Assembly (NCBI GenBank): GCA_947166105.1
Contig: CAMVCZ010000026.1
Span: forward strand, 1 to 40,765
Direction: 5' to 3'
Length of the DNA stretch: 40,765 nucleotides
From: an uncultured Bacteroidales bacterium
Lineage (GTDB): Bacteria; Bacteroidota; Bacteroidia; Bacteroidales; F082
The notes beneath the pieces are model-generated. The model did no database searches. It was not told the origin of the DNA and saw nothing but the letters and a program-made list of their open reading frames with translations. Below are positions 25,104-33,365 of this stretch, one piece after another; within the stretch, counting starts at the first letter, position 1; each line of letters opens with the position of its first letter. The position numbers and the translations under genes are program-made.

Positions 25104-27994
25104 TTACATTGTATTGGGATAACACGCAAAGGGCTTTGGAGTCCCTTCAGGTGCAAGAAAACGACAGCAGCTATCGGAGCCGTGGCCTGATGCAGAGGCC
25201 GCAATTGGTGTTGAAGTTTGCGCTGCCCCGTTATGTCGAAATCCCCGTTGGGGCATATTGCAACTATCAGGGCGAGAGGTTCGTGTTGATGTCGCCGCAG
25301 AACATCAAAAAGCAGGGGACGCGCAATATCGAGTACACCCTGACGATGGGGACATATCAGGACAATATGAGCCTCTACAAGATGCGCAACACCGTGGACG
25401 GGCGGCTGAAATACTCGATGTGCAGCACACCAACGGAGTTCGTCACGGAGATCGTGGCCAACCTGAATGCCCGTGACGGGGCTAATGTTTGGAGCGTTGG
25501 GGATTGCATCGACACGGCACCCAAGACGATTGAGTTCAACCACACCTATTGTGACGCGGCGTTGTCGATGGTTGCGGATGAGTTTGAAACGGAGTGGGAA
25601 ATCGAGAACCACACCATCCACCTCCACACGGTGAAGTACTTCGAGGATGCGCCGTTGCCGCTGTCATACGGCAAGGGTAACGGATTCGTGCCTGGTGTTG
25701 GTCGTGCCACACCCGTGGGCGAAATGCCCATCAAGCGGCTGTATGTGCAAGGCGGCAACCGCAACATCGACCGCTCGACCTATGGCCATTCTGACCTGAT
25801 GCTGCCCTACGACCAGCTCCTTTCCTTTGATGGTGAGAAATTCGAGGATGAAACGGGGTACGATTCCACGAAGGCACGGACTTACAAATCCGATAAGGAG
25901 GGCTATTACATCGAGCGTTACGACATGGCCACCGATTCCTCAAAGGAGGATTCCATCGACTGCTCCGACCGTTACCCTTCGAGGGTCGGGGTGATTTCAT
26001 CGGTGGTGGTGGTGGATGCCGACCGCCATTTCTACGATGTGGTTGACAACACAATCCCGAATGACCTTGACTATGAGGCTTGCCTGATTGAAGGCGAGAC
26101 CATGACAATCATCTTCCAAACGGGCATGCTGGCCGGAAAGGAGTTTGATGTGAGATACCACCATGCGGATAGGCGTTTCGAGATTGTGCCGTTTGAGTAT
26201 GACGGAATCACTATGCCGACCGGCTATGCGTGGAGTCCGCAGGTGGGCGACACCTACGCCATTTTCGGATGTATGCTGCCAGCCGCCTATATTTGCGACA
26301 ATAACAGCAAGGAGGGCGCATCGTGGGAAATGTTCAGGATGGCGGCTCGATACCTCTATGCCAATGAAGACCAAAAGTTCACCTTCACGGGCAAGCTGCA
26401 AGGCAAGTATGCCCGCGAGAATTGGGACACGATTAGTCCCAAGCTGAAGGTGGGCGGCTACATCCATTTTTCGGACACACAGTTTGCTCCCAACGGCACG
26501 GACATTCGCATCATCGGAATAAAGGACTACCTGACCGACCCATACGCCCCGACCATCGACATATCCAACGGGATTGTCGGCCAAAGCGTGACCACAACGC
26601 TTATTCAGGTGGGGTGTCAGGAGGTGACGATTGGTGAGACTCACACCGATTCAATCAATTTCACCAAGCGGCGTTTCCGCGATGTGATTGATACAATGCA
26701 GATGCTTCAGGAATCGCTGTTGGAGTTCTCGGAGGGCATTAACCCAATAACGGTGCAGACCATGCAAGCGTTGATTGGCGATGCAAGCCTTCAGTTCGTG
26801 TTCACGGACGATAATGATGATATATGGCCTCCATATTCGGTGTTCGTTATGGATAACTCCACGAAGCGTTTGAACGTGGTAAACCCAAGCCAAAGCGAGC
26901 CGCAATCGCCCTTGTTATTGAAGCATTCAGAGTTGGCAAGTATCATTCACCCTGACCCGCCGCAATATATGAAATGGGTAATGACTACGAATAGCTTCAA
27001 TGTGGCCGCTAACCCTGACCAAGGATATTATCTATATGCAAAATGCAGTAGTATTGATGGCGTTGGCACGGGTGAGTTTGTTTTGTCGGCCACGGCAATA
27101 GCGATGGAATCGGTGACGGGCTACTATCATTTCCTCGTTGGCATCCTTGGCAAGGAATATGATGGGGAACGGAGCTTCGTGACGTTGTTCGGTTTTACCG
27201 AGTTGCTGCCTGGCCGTGTGACTACCGACCTGATTATAAGCAGTGACGGGTTGAATTACTTCGATCTTGTTCAAGGCCATATTCAGGCCAATAGCGCATA
27301 TATCCGTGGAACATTCAGAAGCCCGTTCCATGAAGTAAACGGCGAGCTGACCGCTTATCAAAAATATGATAATTTGATTGCTGCTGATAGAATTAGCTAT
27401 AATGTCCGGCTGACTTGGGATACGACACAATCAGGGCGCAGGGTTACGATTGTAGGCGGTGGTAACTTGATGACCCCTCCAAGTGGTATGTATTACTTCA
27501 AAGACGGAATCAATATGACGAGCGGGTTTTCGTTTGGCACCGTTACGTTGCGAGGATATGGTACTGAACAAAACTTTTATGGATGGATTGTCGAGAATTA
27601 CACACCGTTTGGCATTGATGTAGTTGGTACGAATGAGTATTACGGAAGTCCATTCAGGGTGATGGCTATTGGTGCCTATTTAGATAACGGCGGCGGCGGC
27701 GGTGCCATTGTTCGTCCCCATGTAAGGACCTTTGACAAATCAACCGCCAATGTTACAAGAAATGGGGTTGGTGATTATACCATATCCGTTTCAGGTAATT
27801 GGTTTGCCCATACTGACACATTCCCACAAAACATCATAGTGAATGCGTTAGCCGCTGAATGCCTTGCGATATGTACGGGAATGGCCTACAATTCAACCAA
27901 CGACACTATGGATTTCAGTATAGCAGTATCACAAAAAGGTTCTGCCTTTGATGCAAGTTTCAACTTTTTGATATACGCATATTACCAGCTATAA
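25100..27994 (+). CDS. Tail hub / tail-associated fibre protein
   Basis: I choose ATG 25100, which overlaps the previous stop, giving 964 residues; the frame extends to 25049 but only with a TTG. The N-terminal 350 residues (LYWDNTQRALESLQVQENDS; YTLTMGTYQDNMSLYK; AALSMVADEFETEWEIEN) resemble the hub or prophage-endopeptidase-tail class that closes the tail tip. A beta-rich body follows, then a helical EFSEGINPITVQTMQALIGD (about 553-572) and a fibre-like C-terminal part ending with a possible jelly-roll. The last roughly 350 codons are visibly more AT-rich than the first part, consistent with a swapped tip module. Confidence 0.7.
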   Translation: MITLYWDNTQRALESLQVQENDSSYRSRGLMQRPQLVLKFALPRYVEIPVGAYCNYQGERFVLMSPQNIKKQGTRNIEYTLTMGTYQDNMSLYKMRNTVDGRLKYSMCSTPTEFVTEIVANLNARDGANVWSVGDCIDTAPKTIEFNHTYCDAALSMVADEFETEWEIENHTIHLHTVKYFEDAPLPLSYGKGNGFVPGVGRATPVGEMPIKRLYVQGGNRNIDRSTYGHSDLMLPYDQLLSFDGEKFEDETGYDSTKARTYKSDKEGYYIERYDMATDSSKEDSIDCSDRYPSRVGVISSVVVVDADRHFYDVVDNTIPNDLDYEACLIEGETMTIIFQTGMLAGKEFDVRYHHADRRFEIVPFEYDGITMPTGYAWSPQVGDTYAIFGCMLPAAYICDNNSKEGASWEMFRMAARYLYANEDQKFTFTGKLQGKYARENWDTISPKLKVGGYIHFSDTQFAPNGTDIRIIGIKDYLTDPYAPTIDISNGIVGQSVTTTLIQVGCQEVTIGETHTDSINFTKRRFRDVIDTMQMLQESLLEFSEGINPITVQTMQALIGDASLQFVFTDDNDDIWPPYSVFVMDNSTKRLNVVNPSQSEPQSPLLLKHSELASIIHPDPPQYMKWVMTTNSFNVAANPDQGYYLYAKCSSIDGVGTGEFVLSATAIAMESVTGYYHFLVGILGKEYDGERSFVTLFGFTELLPGRVTTDLIISSDGLNYFDLVQGHIQANSAYIRGTFRSPFHEVNGELTAYQKYDNLIAADRISYNVRLTWDTTQSGRRVTIVGGGNLMTPPSGMYYFKDGINMTSGFSFGTVTLRGYGTEQNFYGWIVENYTPFGIDVVGTNEYYGSPFRVMAIGAYLDNGGGGGAIVRPHVRTFDKSTANVTRNGVGDYTISVSGNWFAHTDTFPQNIIVNALAAECLAICTGMAYNSTNDTMDFSIAVSQKGSAFDASFNFLIYAYYQL

Positions 27995-28017
27995 AAATAT
28001 GTTATTTGAAAATAGGT

Positions 28018-28044
28018 ACTTATTAGATACTTTTTATACCTTTG
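28018..28044 (+). promoter_or_regulatory. Lysis promoter with operator C
   Basis: ACTTATTAGATAC (28018-28030) is a copy of the shared element and TACCTTTG (28037-28044) is the -7 box 19 bases from its start. The holin ATG at 28062 lies 18 bases after the -7 box, so the leader is very short and the longer open frame from 27999 cannot be the real gene start for this transcript. Confidence 0.65.
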
Positions 28045-28061
28045 CGGCAAAATTCAGAGTT

Positions 28062-28562
28062 ATGAATGTCATTGCATTGAAAGAAATGGCCGTGGTGGCC
28101 GGAATTGCCTGCATCATCGTATTCTTCGCCATGATGATAGACTTGGCAAGCGGACTTTACAAGGCGAAGCAACGGCATGAGTTCCGCAGCTCATGGGGGT
28201 TGAAACGCACCCTGACCAAGTTCATCACCTACGAGGGCGGCATGATGATAGCCTACGGGGTGGATTTGCTAATCTATTTCAGCAGGCTGTTTGAGTTGTT
28301 CCACCTTGCACCCATCGTGGGGATTCCCGTGGTGTCGTGTTTGGTGGGCATTTTCCTTTTGGTGGTGGAGTTCTTGAGCATACGCGAGAAGTCCGACAAA
28401 AAGACAAAGAAGGACTTTTCGGAGGCTGGGGAACTGATTACGAAGCTGCTGGAGAGCAAGACTTTCAAGGATGCGTTTATGAAGGCCATTGAGGTACAGC
28501 AGGCGCAGAGCCAGCCGCTAGCGGAGCCGGTGAATGATGAGTACGAACCAACAATTGAATGA
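28062..28562 (+). CDS. Holin (phage_holin_4-like)
   Basis: The 166-residue protein has three hydrophobic segments at about 9-28 (MAVVAGIACIIVFFAMMIDL), 57-74 and 82-105 (APIVGIPVVSCLVGIFLLVV), a SGLYKAKQRHEFRSS loop after the first, and a charged C-terminal tail. This is the pattern of the holins found in Bacteroidales phages, which form holes in the inner membrane to release the endolysin. It has its own promoter and starts the lysis cassette; the next gene overlaps its stop by four bases. Confidence 0.8.
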   Translation: MNVIALKEMAVVAGIACIIVFFAMMIDLASGLYKAKQRHEFRSSWGLKRTLTKFITYEGGMMIAYGVDLLIYFSRLFELFHLAPIVGIPVVSCLVGIFLLVVEFLSIREKSDKKTKKDFSEAGELITKLLESKTFKDAFMKAIEVQQAQSQPLAEPVNDEYEPTIE

Positions 28563-29143
28563 CTATGGCAAAAGTAGAGTTATTGCTGCCGAAAATCCTG
28601 AAATGGGAAGGCGGCTTCGTGAACGACCCCGCCGACAGCGGAGGCGCGACCAACAAGGGCGTTACCCTTGCGACCTACAAGGCATACCGCAAGGCTCACA
28701 AGATGAAGACCCCGACCGTTGAAGACCTGAAACGGATTACTGACGCGGAGGTGATGGCCATTCTCAAAGAGTTCTTTTGGGATAAGATGCAGGCCGACCA
28801 AATCAATAGCCAATCCATCGCCAACCTTTGCGTCAACACCCTTTGGGGGTCAGGCAAGGGTTATATCAAGAACATTCAGGGCGTGTTGGGTGTTCGTCAG
28901 GATGGCGTTGTCGGACCCGTGACGCTGGCCAAGATTAACGGCTGGATGCCTCAAAAGGACTTGTTTGACCGCCTTTGGGCGCGGCGTAAGAAGTTCTTTG
29001 AGGATATTGTGGCCTCCAGCGTGAGAGCCTACGAGCGCAAGATTGGCCGCAAGGCCACGGAGCGCGAACTGCTGAAATATACCAAGAAACGTTTTTTGAA
29101 GGGCTGGCTTAACCGCCTGAATGACTTTCGCTATGAGGACTAA
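28559..29143 (+). CDS. Endolysin, GH108 muramidase with peptidoglycan-binding domain
   Basis: The 194-residue protein has the GH108 signature KWEGGFVNDPADSGGATNKG (15-34) with the catalytic Glu17, and a C-terminal half with LGVRQDGVVGPVTLAKING (about 109-127) of the PG_binding_3 type. It would cut the glycan strands of peptidoglycan. No signal peptide is seen, so it depends on the holin. A second ATG at 28565 (MAKVELL) is an alternative start. Confidence 0.92.
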   Translation: MTMAKVELLLPKILKWEGGFVNDPADSGGATNKGVTLATYKAYRKAHKMKTPTVEDLKRITDAEVMAILKEFFWDKMQADQINSQSIANLCVNTLWGSGKGYIKNIQGVLGVRQDGVVGPVTLAKINGWMPQKDLFDRLWARRKKFFEDIVASSVRAYERKIGRKATERELLKYTKKRFLKGWLNRLNDFRYED

Positions 29144-29657
29144 TTTACCCAAACCATATATTTTCCTCTTGTTGGCCTTCGCCACGGCATTCCTCACGGG
29201 GTGCCGTGGTTGGAGGCTGGTAAGGTCGGAAAGTGAGCGGAGTAAGGATTCGGTCGTCATCAGGACGGAGTACATCCAGCGAATCGACACGGCCTACATT
29301 ACCATCGAAAAGTGGTTTCAGCAGGTGTTGGTCGATACCACCTCCACCTTGGAGAACAAGTATTGCATTTCCCGTGCCGAAATCACGGCGATGGGGATGC
29401 TTTACCATACCCTTGAAACGAAGCCCCAGCTGCTCCCCGTACCCGTGACCACAACGGAAAGGGCAAGGGACAGCGTTATATATAAGGAAAAGGAGGTGAA
29501 GGTGCGTGAGCCTTACCCCGTTGAAAAGGAATTGACCCGCTGGCAGCAGGTCAGGCTTCAGGGGTTTTGGTATATGCTGGCGGCATTGGTTTTGGCCGTG
29601 CTGTGGATGTGCCGAAAGCCCCTGATAAAAATTTTCTTGCGGATTGTCGGGAAATGA
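29133..29657 (+). CDS. Candidate unimolecular spanin (lipoprotein with C-terminal membrane segment)
   Basis: From ATG 29133 the 174-residue protein has a signal peptide with lipobox FLTGC (Cys24). A charged periplasmic stretch follows (about 25-143), then a membrane segment FWYMLAALVLAVLWMC (about 144-159) and a basic tail. A lipid anchor at one end and an inner-membrane helix at the other define u-spanins, which fuse inner and outer membrane at the end of lysis. It overlaps the endolysin end by 11 bases and closes the lysis operon. Start at 29121 is possible but lengthens the signal peptide. Confidence 0.7.
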   Translation: MRTNLPKPYIFLLLAFATAFLTGCRGWRLVRSESERSKDSVVIRTEYIQRIDTAYITIEKWFQQVLVDTTSTLENKYCISRAEITAMGMLYHTLETKPQLLPVPVTTTERARDSVIYKEKEVKVREPYPVEKELTRWQQVRLQGFWYMLAALVLAVLWMCRKPLIKIFLRIVGK

Positions 29658-29699
29658 GTACCTTTGCACCGCTGATGATTACATCATCGGTTGCGTTGA

Positions 29700-29738
29700 A
29701 AAACCCGCTCGATGCGTCAGCTTCAGGGCGGGTTTTCT
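29700..29738 (+). terminator. Strong terminator of the late/lysis operon
   Basis: AAAACCCGC (29700-29708) and GCGGGTTTT (29728-29736) form a nine-pair stem with a 19-base loop and a T-rich end. It separates lysis genes from the integrase. A TACCTTTG motif at 29659-29666 just before it resembles a -7 box but no gene follows. Confidence 0.85.
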
Positions 29739-29881
29739 TATGTTTTGTTGTCGGTTTGTTACTTGAAATAGAAATGATTGTCACAACACATTGTAAATCA
29801 ACGGAGTTTTGCGGGGTCGGTAGATTCTGCGTCGGAAAGTAGAGCCAATTTTCAGGATGATTCCAAAGAGTATTCCAACGG

Positions 29882-29912
29882 TATTGCATAAGTATTTGGA
29901 TAGTATGCAATA
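29882..29912. other. Inverted repeat near integrase, possible attP arm or core
   Basis: TATTGCATA (29882-29890) and TATGCAATA (29904-29912) are perfect inverted repeats around a 13-base AT-rich spacer, in a gene-free stretch of about 300 bases before the integrase. There is no T-run, so it is not a clear terminator. Integrase binding or recombination sites are often found in such a place; the attachment core cannot be fixed without host junctions. Confidence 0.3.
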
Positions 29913-29950
29913 ACTTTATTAAGCCAATAACCATTTTTTTTGACCCAATA

Positions 29951-29981
29951 CTTTTCCACTACCAAATTAATACTAATTTTG
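29951..29981 (+). promoter_or_regulatory. Integrase promoter
   Basis: TAATTTTG at 29974-29981 fits the TAnnTTTG -7 box; CTTTTCC at about 29951-29957 may be a weak -33 box. The leader to the integrase ATG is about 55 nt. No shared operator copy is seen here. Confidence 0.45.
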
Positions 29982-30042
29982 CGTTGCTATTTTGTTACCC
30001 GACCCTATGAAGTAACAATTTGGAAACAAATTTCAACGCATT

Positions 30043-31224
30043 ATGGCCAAGGAAAAGAGAATCAAAGAGCCTATCAAGTTAAGGCAGAAGAAAATCGCTG
30101 ACGGCAATGTCAGCCTATATCTCGACATATATAGGAACGGAAAACGGACATACGAGTTCCTGAAGCTGTACCTGATTCCCGAGCGGACAAAGGAGGATAA
30201 GGATAAGAACCGTCAGACCCTTCAACTCGCCAATGCCGTGAAAGCACAACGGATTGTGGAATTGCAGAACGGGGAATTTGGCTTCAAGGCAGAGTTCGCC
30301 ACTGATACCTTATTCTTCGACTATTATAGGGCGATGTGCCAAAAGAGGCTCGGGGCTGAAAGCCGAAGTAATTGGGGCAATTGGTTTTCGTGCCTCCACC
30401 ACCTGAAAAAGTATGAGAAAAACGAGAGAATCACCTTTGCGGGAATCACCACTGAATGGGTTGAGGGATTCAGGAAATATCTTGATGACGATGCACGGGC
30501 ATGGGAGCACGACAAGCGCAAGCGGAACAAGGAAAAGCCGCTGGCGCGAAATTCCAAGCTGTCGTACTTCAACAAGCTGCGGGCTTGCCTCAACCAAGCC
30601 TTCGAGGATAGGATTATCCCCTTCAACCCCTGCCGTGGGGTCGAGAACTTCAAGGCCGAGGAAGGAACGAGGATGTATCTTACCATTGACGAAGTGAGGA
30701 AATTAGCCCAAACGGATTGCGAGTACCCACGAATAAAAGACGCTTTTCTTTTCAGTTGCCTTACGGGTTTGAGGCGGAGCGACATCGAGCGGCTGCGCTG
30801 GGGCGATGTGTTCCAGCAAGGCGACTACACCCGCATCATATTCAGGCAGAAAAAGACCAAAGGCCAGGAATACCTCGACATCACCGACCAAGCTGCCGCC
30901 CTGATGGGTAAGCGTGGCGACCCTGCGGATTTGGTTTTTGAGGACATCCACTCCCCTACCTGCACCAATAGGGCGGTTCAGGAATGGGTATTGAGGGCTG
31001 GCATCAATAAGAAAATCACTTTCCATTGCGGCCGTCATACCTTCGCCACTATGATGCTTGACATCGGGACGGACATTTACACGGTGTCGAAGCTGCTTGG
31101 CCACAAGGAGCTTTCCACCACGCAGATCTATGCGAAGGTGATGGATAAGAACAAGCAGGCCGCAGTGTCGAAGATTCCCGATGTGCTGGGTGACGAAGGC
31201 GAAACGGTTTGGCGGCTCGATTAG
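30043..31224 (+). CDS. Tyrosine-recombinase integrase
   Basis: The 393-residue protein has an N-terminal arm-binding part (about 1-85), a SAM-like core-binding domain (about 88-205) and the catalytic domain. Catalytic residues are visible in TGLRRSDIERLRW (Arg244), HCGRHTF (His328 and Arg331), LLGHKEL (His354) and QIYAKV (Tyr363). It integrates and excises the phage genome. It has its own promoter and a gene-poor upstream region that probably holds attP. Its end overlaps an oppositely oriented small gene by four bases. Confidence 0.95.
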   Translation: MAKEKRIKEPIKLRQKKIADGNVSLYLDIYRNGKRTYEFLKLYLIPERTKEDKDKNRQTLQLANAVKAQRIVELQNGEFGFKAEFATDTLFFDYYRAMCQKRLGAESRSNWGNWFSCLHHLKKYEKNERITFAGITTEWVEGFRKYLDDDARAWEHDKRKRNKEKPLARNSKLSYFNKLRACLNQAFEDRIIPFNPCRGVENFKAEEGTRMYLTIDEVRKLAQTDCEYPRIKDAFLFSCLTGLRRSDIERLRWGDVFQQGDYTRIIFRQKKTKGQEYLDITDQAAALMGKRGDPADLVFEDIHSPTCTNRAVQEWVLRAGINKKITFHCGRHTFATMMLDIGTDIYTVSKLLGHKELSTTQIYAKVMDKNKQAAVSKIPDVLGDEGETVWRLD

Positions 31225-31484
31225 CCGAACATCTGACCCTTGCCCGTCATAAGCCAATAGGCCGACACATGGCACCTTTCTACCAATCCCAGCATCCAGC
31301 CGACCTCAAAGAAACCCCTATTGCGGTCTTTTCGCTGCATATAGAAATGTGGCTTCTCGATGCCGTTGTCCTTGCAGTAGTCGGAAATCTTGATTAGTTT
31401 TTCATCCTTGCAAGCCTCCACTGCCTGAAAGAACCTTTCCATGATGGCGAGCGTTGCCTCGCTGTAAACCCGCCTCTTGCTCAT
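31221..31484 (-). CDS. Small regulator-like protein of the lysogeny region
   Basis: An 87-residue basic protein (MSKRRVYSEATLAIMERFFQ) whose C-terminus VSAYWLMTGKGQMF (about 73-86) resembles the end of the HTH domain of Bacteroidetes CI-like repressors (WLLTGKGxMF). The N-terminal helices could carry the HTH. It is the second gene of a two-gene minus-strand operon, coupled to the gene before it by an ATGA overlap, and overlaps the integrase end. A DNA-binding regulator is likely; target unknown. Confidence 0.6.
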   Translation of the reverse strand: MSKRRVYSEATLAIMERFFQAVEACKDEKLIKISDYCKDNGIEKPHFYMQRKDRNRGFFEVGWMLGLVERCHVSAYWLMTGKGQMFG

Positions 31485-31693
31485 TGTTCAATCTCCCCTT
31501 TGAGCCACAAGGCCGTTTCGTAGAGGTATTCAAGTTCGGCGGTGGGTTGGTTGGCCACCTTGGCACGGTCGATGGCCGTGCCGATTTGGAGGACTATTTC
31601 GGAAGACTTTTCCGAAAGCAAGTCCTCCTTTTTTATATAGGACTTCATCAGGTCGATGAGGTAGTAAGATAGTTGGTTTGCGGTCGTTTCCAT
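31481..31693 (-). CDS. Small helical protein, first gene of a lysogeny operon
   Basis: The 70-residue product from ATG 31693 (METTANQLSYYLIDLMKSYI) is an all-helical acidic protein without known motif. The frame extends to 31762 but that region holds the promoter. It is followed by the regulator-like gene at 31221-31484 with an ATGA overlap. Function unknown. Confidence 0.6.
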   Translation of the reverse strand: METTANQLSYYLIDLMKSYIKKEDLLSEKSSEIVLQIGTAIDRAKVANQPTAELEYLYETALWLKGEIEQ

Positions 31694-31735
31694 AGTACAA
31701 TCTTTTTTCCGTTGCAATAAGAAATCATTTTGCGG

Positions 31736-31764
31736 CAAAGGTAGGAAAAAAGTATCTAACAAGT
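31736..31764 (-). promoter_or_regulatory. Promoter with operator D for the small lysogeny operon
   Basis: The minus strand has ACTTGTTAGATAC (31764-31752) and a -7 box TACCTTTG (31743-31736), 21 bases from the start of the element. It is nearly identical to the repressor promoter (operator E) and to the lysis promoter, so the three are probably under one regulator. Confidence 0.65.
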
Positions 31765-31837
31765 AAGGAATGGAGCTATCAAAAATAGTTTTTCGTGAGG
31801 AAAAATGTATTTTTTTTGAAAAAAATCACTTTTTTTC

Positions 31838-32248
31838 TTGCATGGTAATATACAATTGACAGCATTTATCGAAGTGGGCAACGACGGCCTGTTTGCCGTA
31901 TGCACCGACACCAATCCCATCGGCATGATTTCGGGATATGGCGACAGCGTGAAGGAAGCGATGGAAAACTTCAACGAGTGCTACGAGGAAATGAAGGAGC
32001 TTTGGGCGCAAGACGGCAAGGAAGCTCCTGAACTTGAATTCACATTCCGTTACGACACGGTTAGTTTCCTGCAATACTACAGCAAGATCATCAGCCTTGC
32101 GGGACTGCAAAGGCTGACGGGAATAGACCGCCACCAACTCAGCCACTACGTGACAGGCCAAAGCCGCCCATCGGCAAAGACCGTGGCCCGCATCCAGGAA
32201 GGAGTCACCTCCCTCGGACGAGAACTGAGCAGCGTCTGTTTGTTTTGA
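31838..32248 (+). CDS. HicB-like antitoxin/regulator without HicA partner
   Basis: The 136-residue frame begins with TTG at 31838; no in-frame ATG exists before residue 30. The N-terminal half (IQLTAFIEVGNDGLFAVCTD; SVKEAMENFNECYEEM) is the partly degraded RNase-H-like HicB fold, and the C-terminal half (LAGLQRLTGIDRHQLSHYVT; PSAKTVARIQEGV) is a DNA-binding HTH. No HicA-like toxin lies beside it, so it may act as a lone regulator. An ATG at 31842 is one base out of frame. A single added A would give MVNIQLTAF, so a small deletion may have removed the original start. A strong terminator follows. Confidence 0.7.
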   Translation: MHGNIQLTAFIEVGNDGLFAVCTDTNPIGMISGYGDSVKEAMENFNECYEEMKELWAQDGKEAPELEFTFRYDTVSFLQYYSKIISLAGLQRLTGIDRHQLSHYVTGQSRPSAKTVARIQEGVTSLGRELSSVCLF

Positions 32249-32272
32249 CGAGCAAAAAAAGACTTTGCTCCG

Positions 32273-32302
32273 AAGCCCGTGCCTTCACAGGTGCGGGCTT
32301 TT
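32273..32302 (+). terminator. Terminator after the HicB-like gene
   Basis: AAGCCCG (32273-32279) pairs with CGGGCTT (32294-32300), with inner GCCT/AGG pairs, followed by TTTG. It ends the plus-strand gene at 32248. The rest of 32303-32401 holds only a short tandem repeat (ACGCCAACCA twice, about 32379-32398). Confidence 0.8.
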
Positions 32303-32401
32303 GTCGTTTTCGTGGCCTCACGGAAACGATGGGACTTTTTTTGCAAGCCCACCGTTGGCAAAAACCTGAAAAACAAACGCCAACCAACGCCAACCAACGG
32401 G

Positions 32402-32435
32402 ACGGGTTACAGTAGGTTATTGTAACCCGTTTTTC
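32402..32435. terminator. Bidirectional terminator before the membrane protein gene end
   Basis: ACGGGTTAC (32402-32410) and GTAACCCGT (32422-32430) form a perfect nine-pair stem, followed by TTTTC on the plus strand. It lies 14 bases beyond the stop of the minus-strand gene at 32449, whose transcript would also read into this stem, so it may serve both directions. Confidence 0.7.
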
Positions 32436-32448
32436 TTTCCATTTGTTA

Positions 32449-32862
32449 TCAATAAGCAAGAGTGATTACCATTTCATTTTTATTACCTATTCTATAGTCA
32501 TCATCCCATACAATTGTTATCGTTTGATGTATGGATTCAATTGTTTCTTTTACATACTTCAACTTAACCGATTGACCTGCAAGTATTTTAGGGTATGGAA
32601 ATATCTCATTAATATCAGGATTCGTGACTAATTCCTCCGAGCATGAGAATCGAATATTCCTTGCTTCATTTTCACCTCTATTTTCAATGTAAATGTATGA
32701 ATTGTCTGAACGGACCCGCAATTCGGCCTTCAATAGATCCTCATTTTCCCTTAATAGTTGCTTAATTCTTAGCTTTTTCTCCTTCTTTTCACTAAAAAAA
32801 ACTATTAACGATAACACTAAAGCCCCAACAGCAACAACACTATTAATTACCTGCCAAATCAT
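32449..32862 (-). CDS. Membrane-anchored protein of the repressor operon
   Basis: The 137-residue protein has an N-terminal membrane segment (VINSVVAVGALVLSLIVFF, about 5-23), a basic/acidic linker (SEKKEKKLRIKQLL), then a beta-rich domain with YIYIENRGENEARNIRFSCS (about 56-75). Such a bound Ig-like domain is seen in small anchored proteins of unknown role. It lies 67 bases after the repressor, in the same direction and without a clear promoter, so it is probably expressed in the lysogen. A role in superinfection exclusion is possible but unproven. The region is distinctly AT-rich. Confidence 0.65.
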   Translation of the reverse strand: MIWQVINSVVAVGALVLSLIVFFSEKKEKKLRIKQLLRENEDLLKAELRVRSDNSYIYIENRGENEARNIRFSCSEELVTNPDINEIFPYPKILAGQSVKLKYVKETIESIHQTITIVWDDDYRIGNKNEMVITLAY

Positions 32863-32929
32863 TTCGAGAACTTATTACTATTGCGATTACGGTGATTTAT
32901 TCTTTCTATGATAGAAATAAGCCTTAGGT

Positions 32930-33313
32930 TTATTCCTTGTTGATTCTCTCATAAATTGCCACCATATCTTTCATAATGGCTTGATATTGTTCCTGATTTT
33001 TCAAAAAACGGAACAATATGTTCATAAGACTTCCGAAGTCGCCCTCATTTTGCTTGTTTGGATTGATTCTAAATCTCTCATCCGACAGCAATCCTTCGTG
33101 GTTTTCATACAACATAGAGCCTCTTCCGAGCAAAAGCCAGTCAAAATTCAAATCGGGGAAGTTTTGAGCAATGCTCATCATTTTATCGGGCTGCATACTG
33201 TTTCTCATATTGGCGACAAAACTTGTTGCAAGCCCACATCTCTTTTCGAATGAATGAGGATTAATTCCTTTATATTCAATAAATTGAATCAGTCTATCCT
33301 TTACCGTTTCCAT
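32930..33313 (-). CDS. CI-like phage repressor (XRE HTH)
   Basis: The 127-residue protein has a helix-turn-helix domain at about 1-66 (RLIQFIEYKGINPHSFEKRC; FPDLNFDWLLLGRGSML), the standard form of Bacteroidetes phage repressors, and a C-terminal helical segment (about 95-127) for oligomerisation. No LexA-like peptidase domain is present, so SOS autocleavage is unlikely; an antirepressor such as the BRO protein at 1-548 may relieve it. Its promoter carries operator E and diverges from the early promoter at 33366-33393. Confidence 0.85.
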   Translation of the reverse strand: METVKDRLIQFIEYKGINPHSFEKRCGLATSFVANMRNSMQPDKMMSIAQNFPDLNFDWLLLGRGSMLYENHEGLLSDERFRINPNKQNEGDFGSLMNILFRFLKNQEQYQAIMKDMVAIYERINKE

Positions 33314-33365
33314 ACTTTATAATTTAGAATGAGTTTAAATTTTGATTTTTATGAGATTTTTTCAT

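Noticed and set aside
29659..29666. TACCTTTG as a promoter -7 box
   Set aside because: It lies just before a strong terminator and no gene starts within reach; probably chance.
29567..29842. 91-codon plus-strand frame across the lysis terminator
   Set aside because: It overlaps the spanin gene in another frame and reads through the terminator hairpin; no gene-like features.
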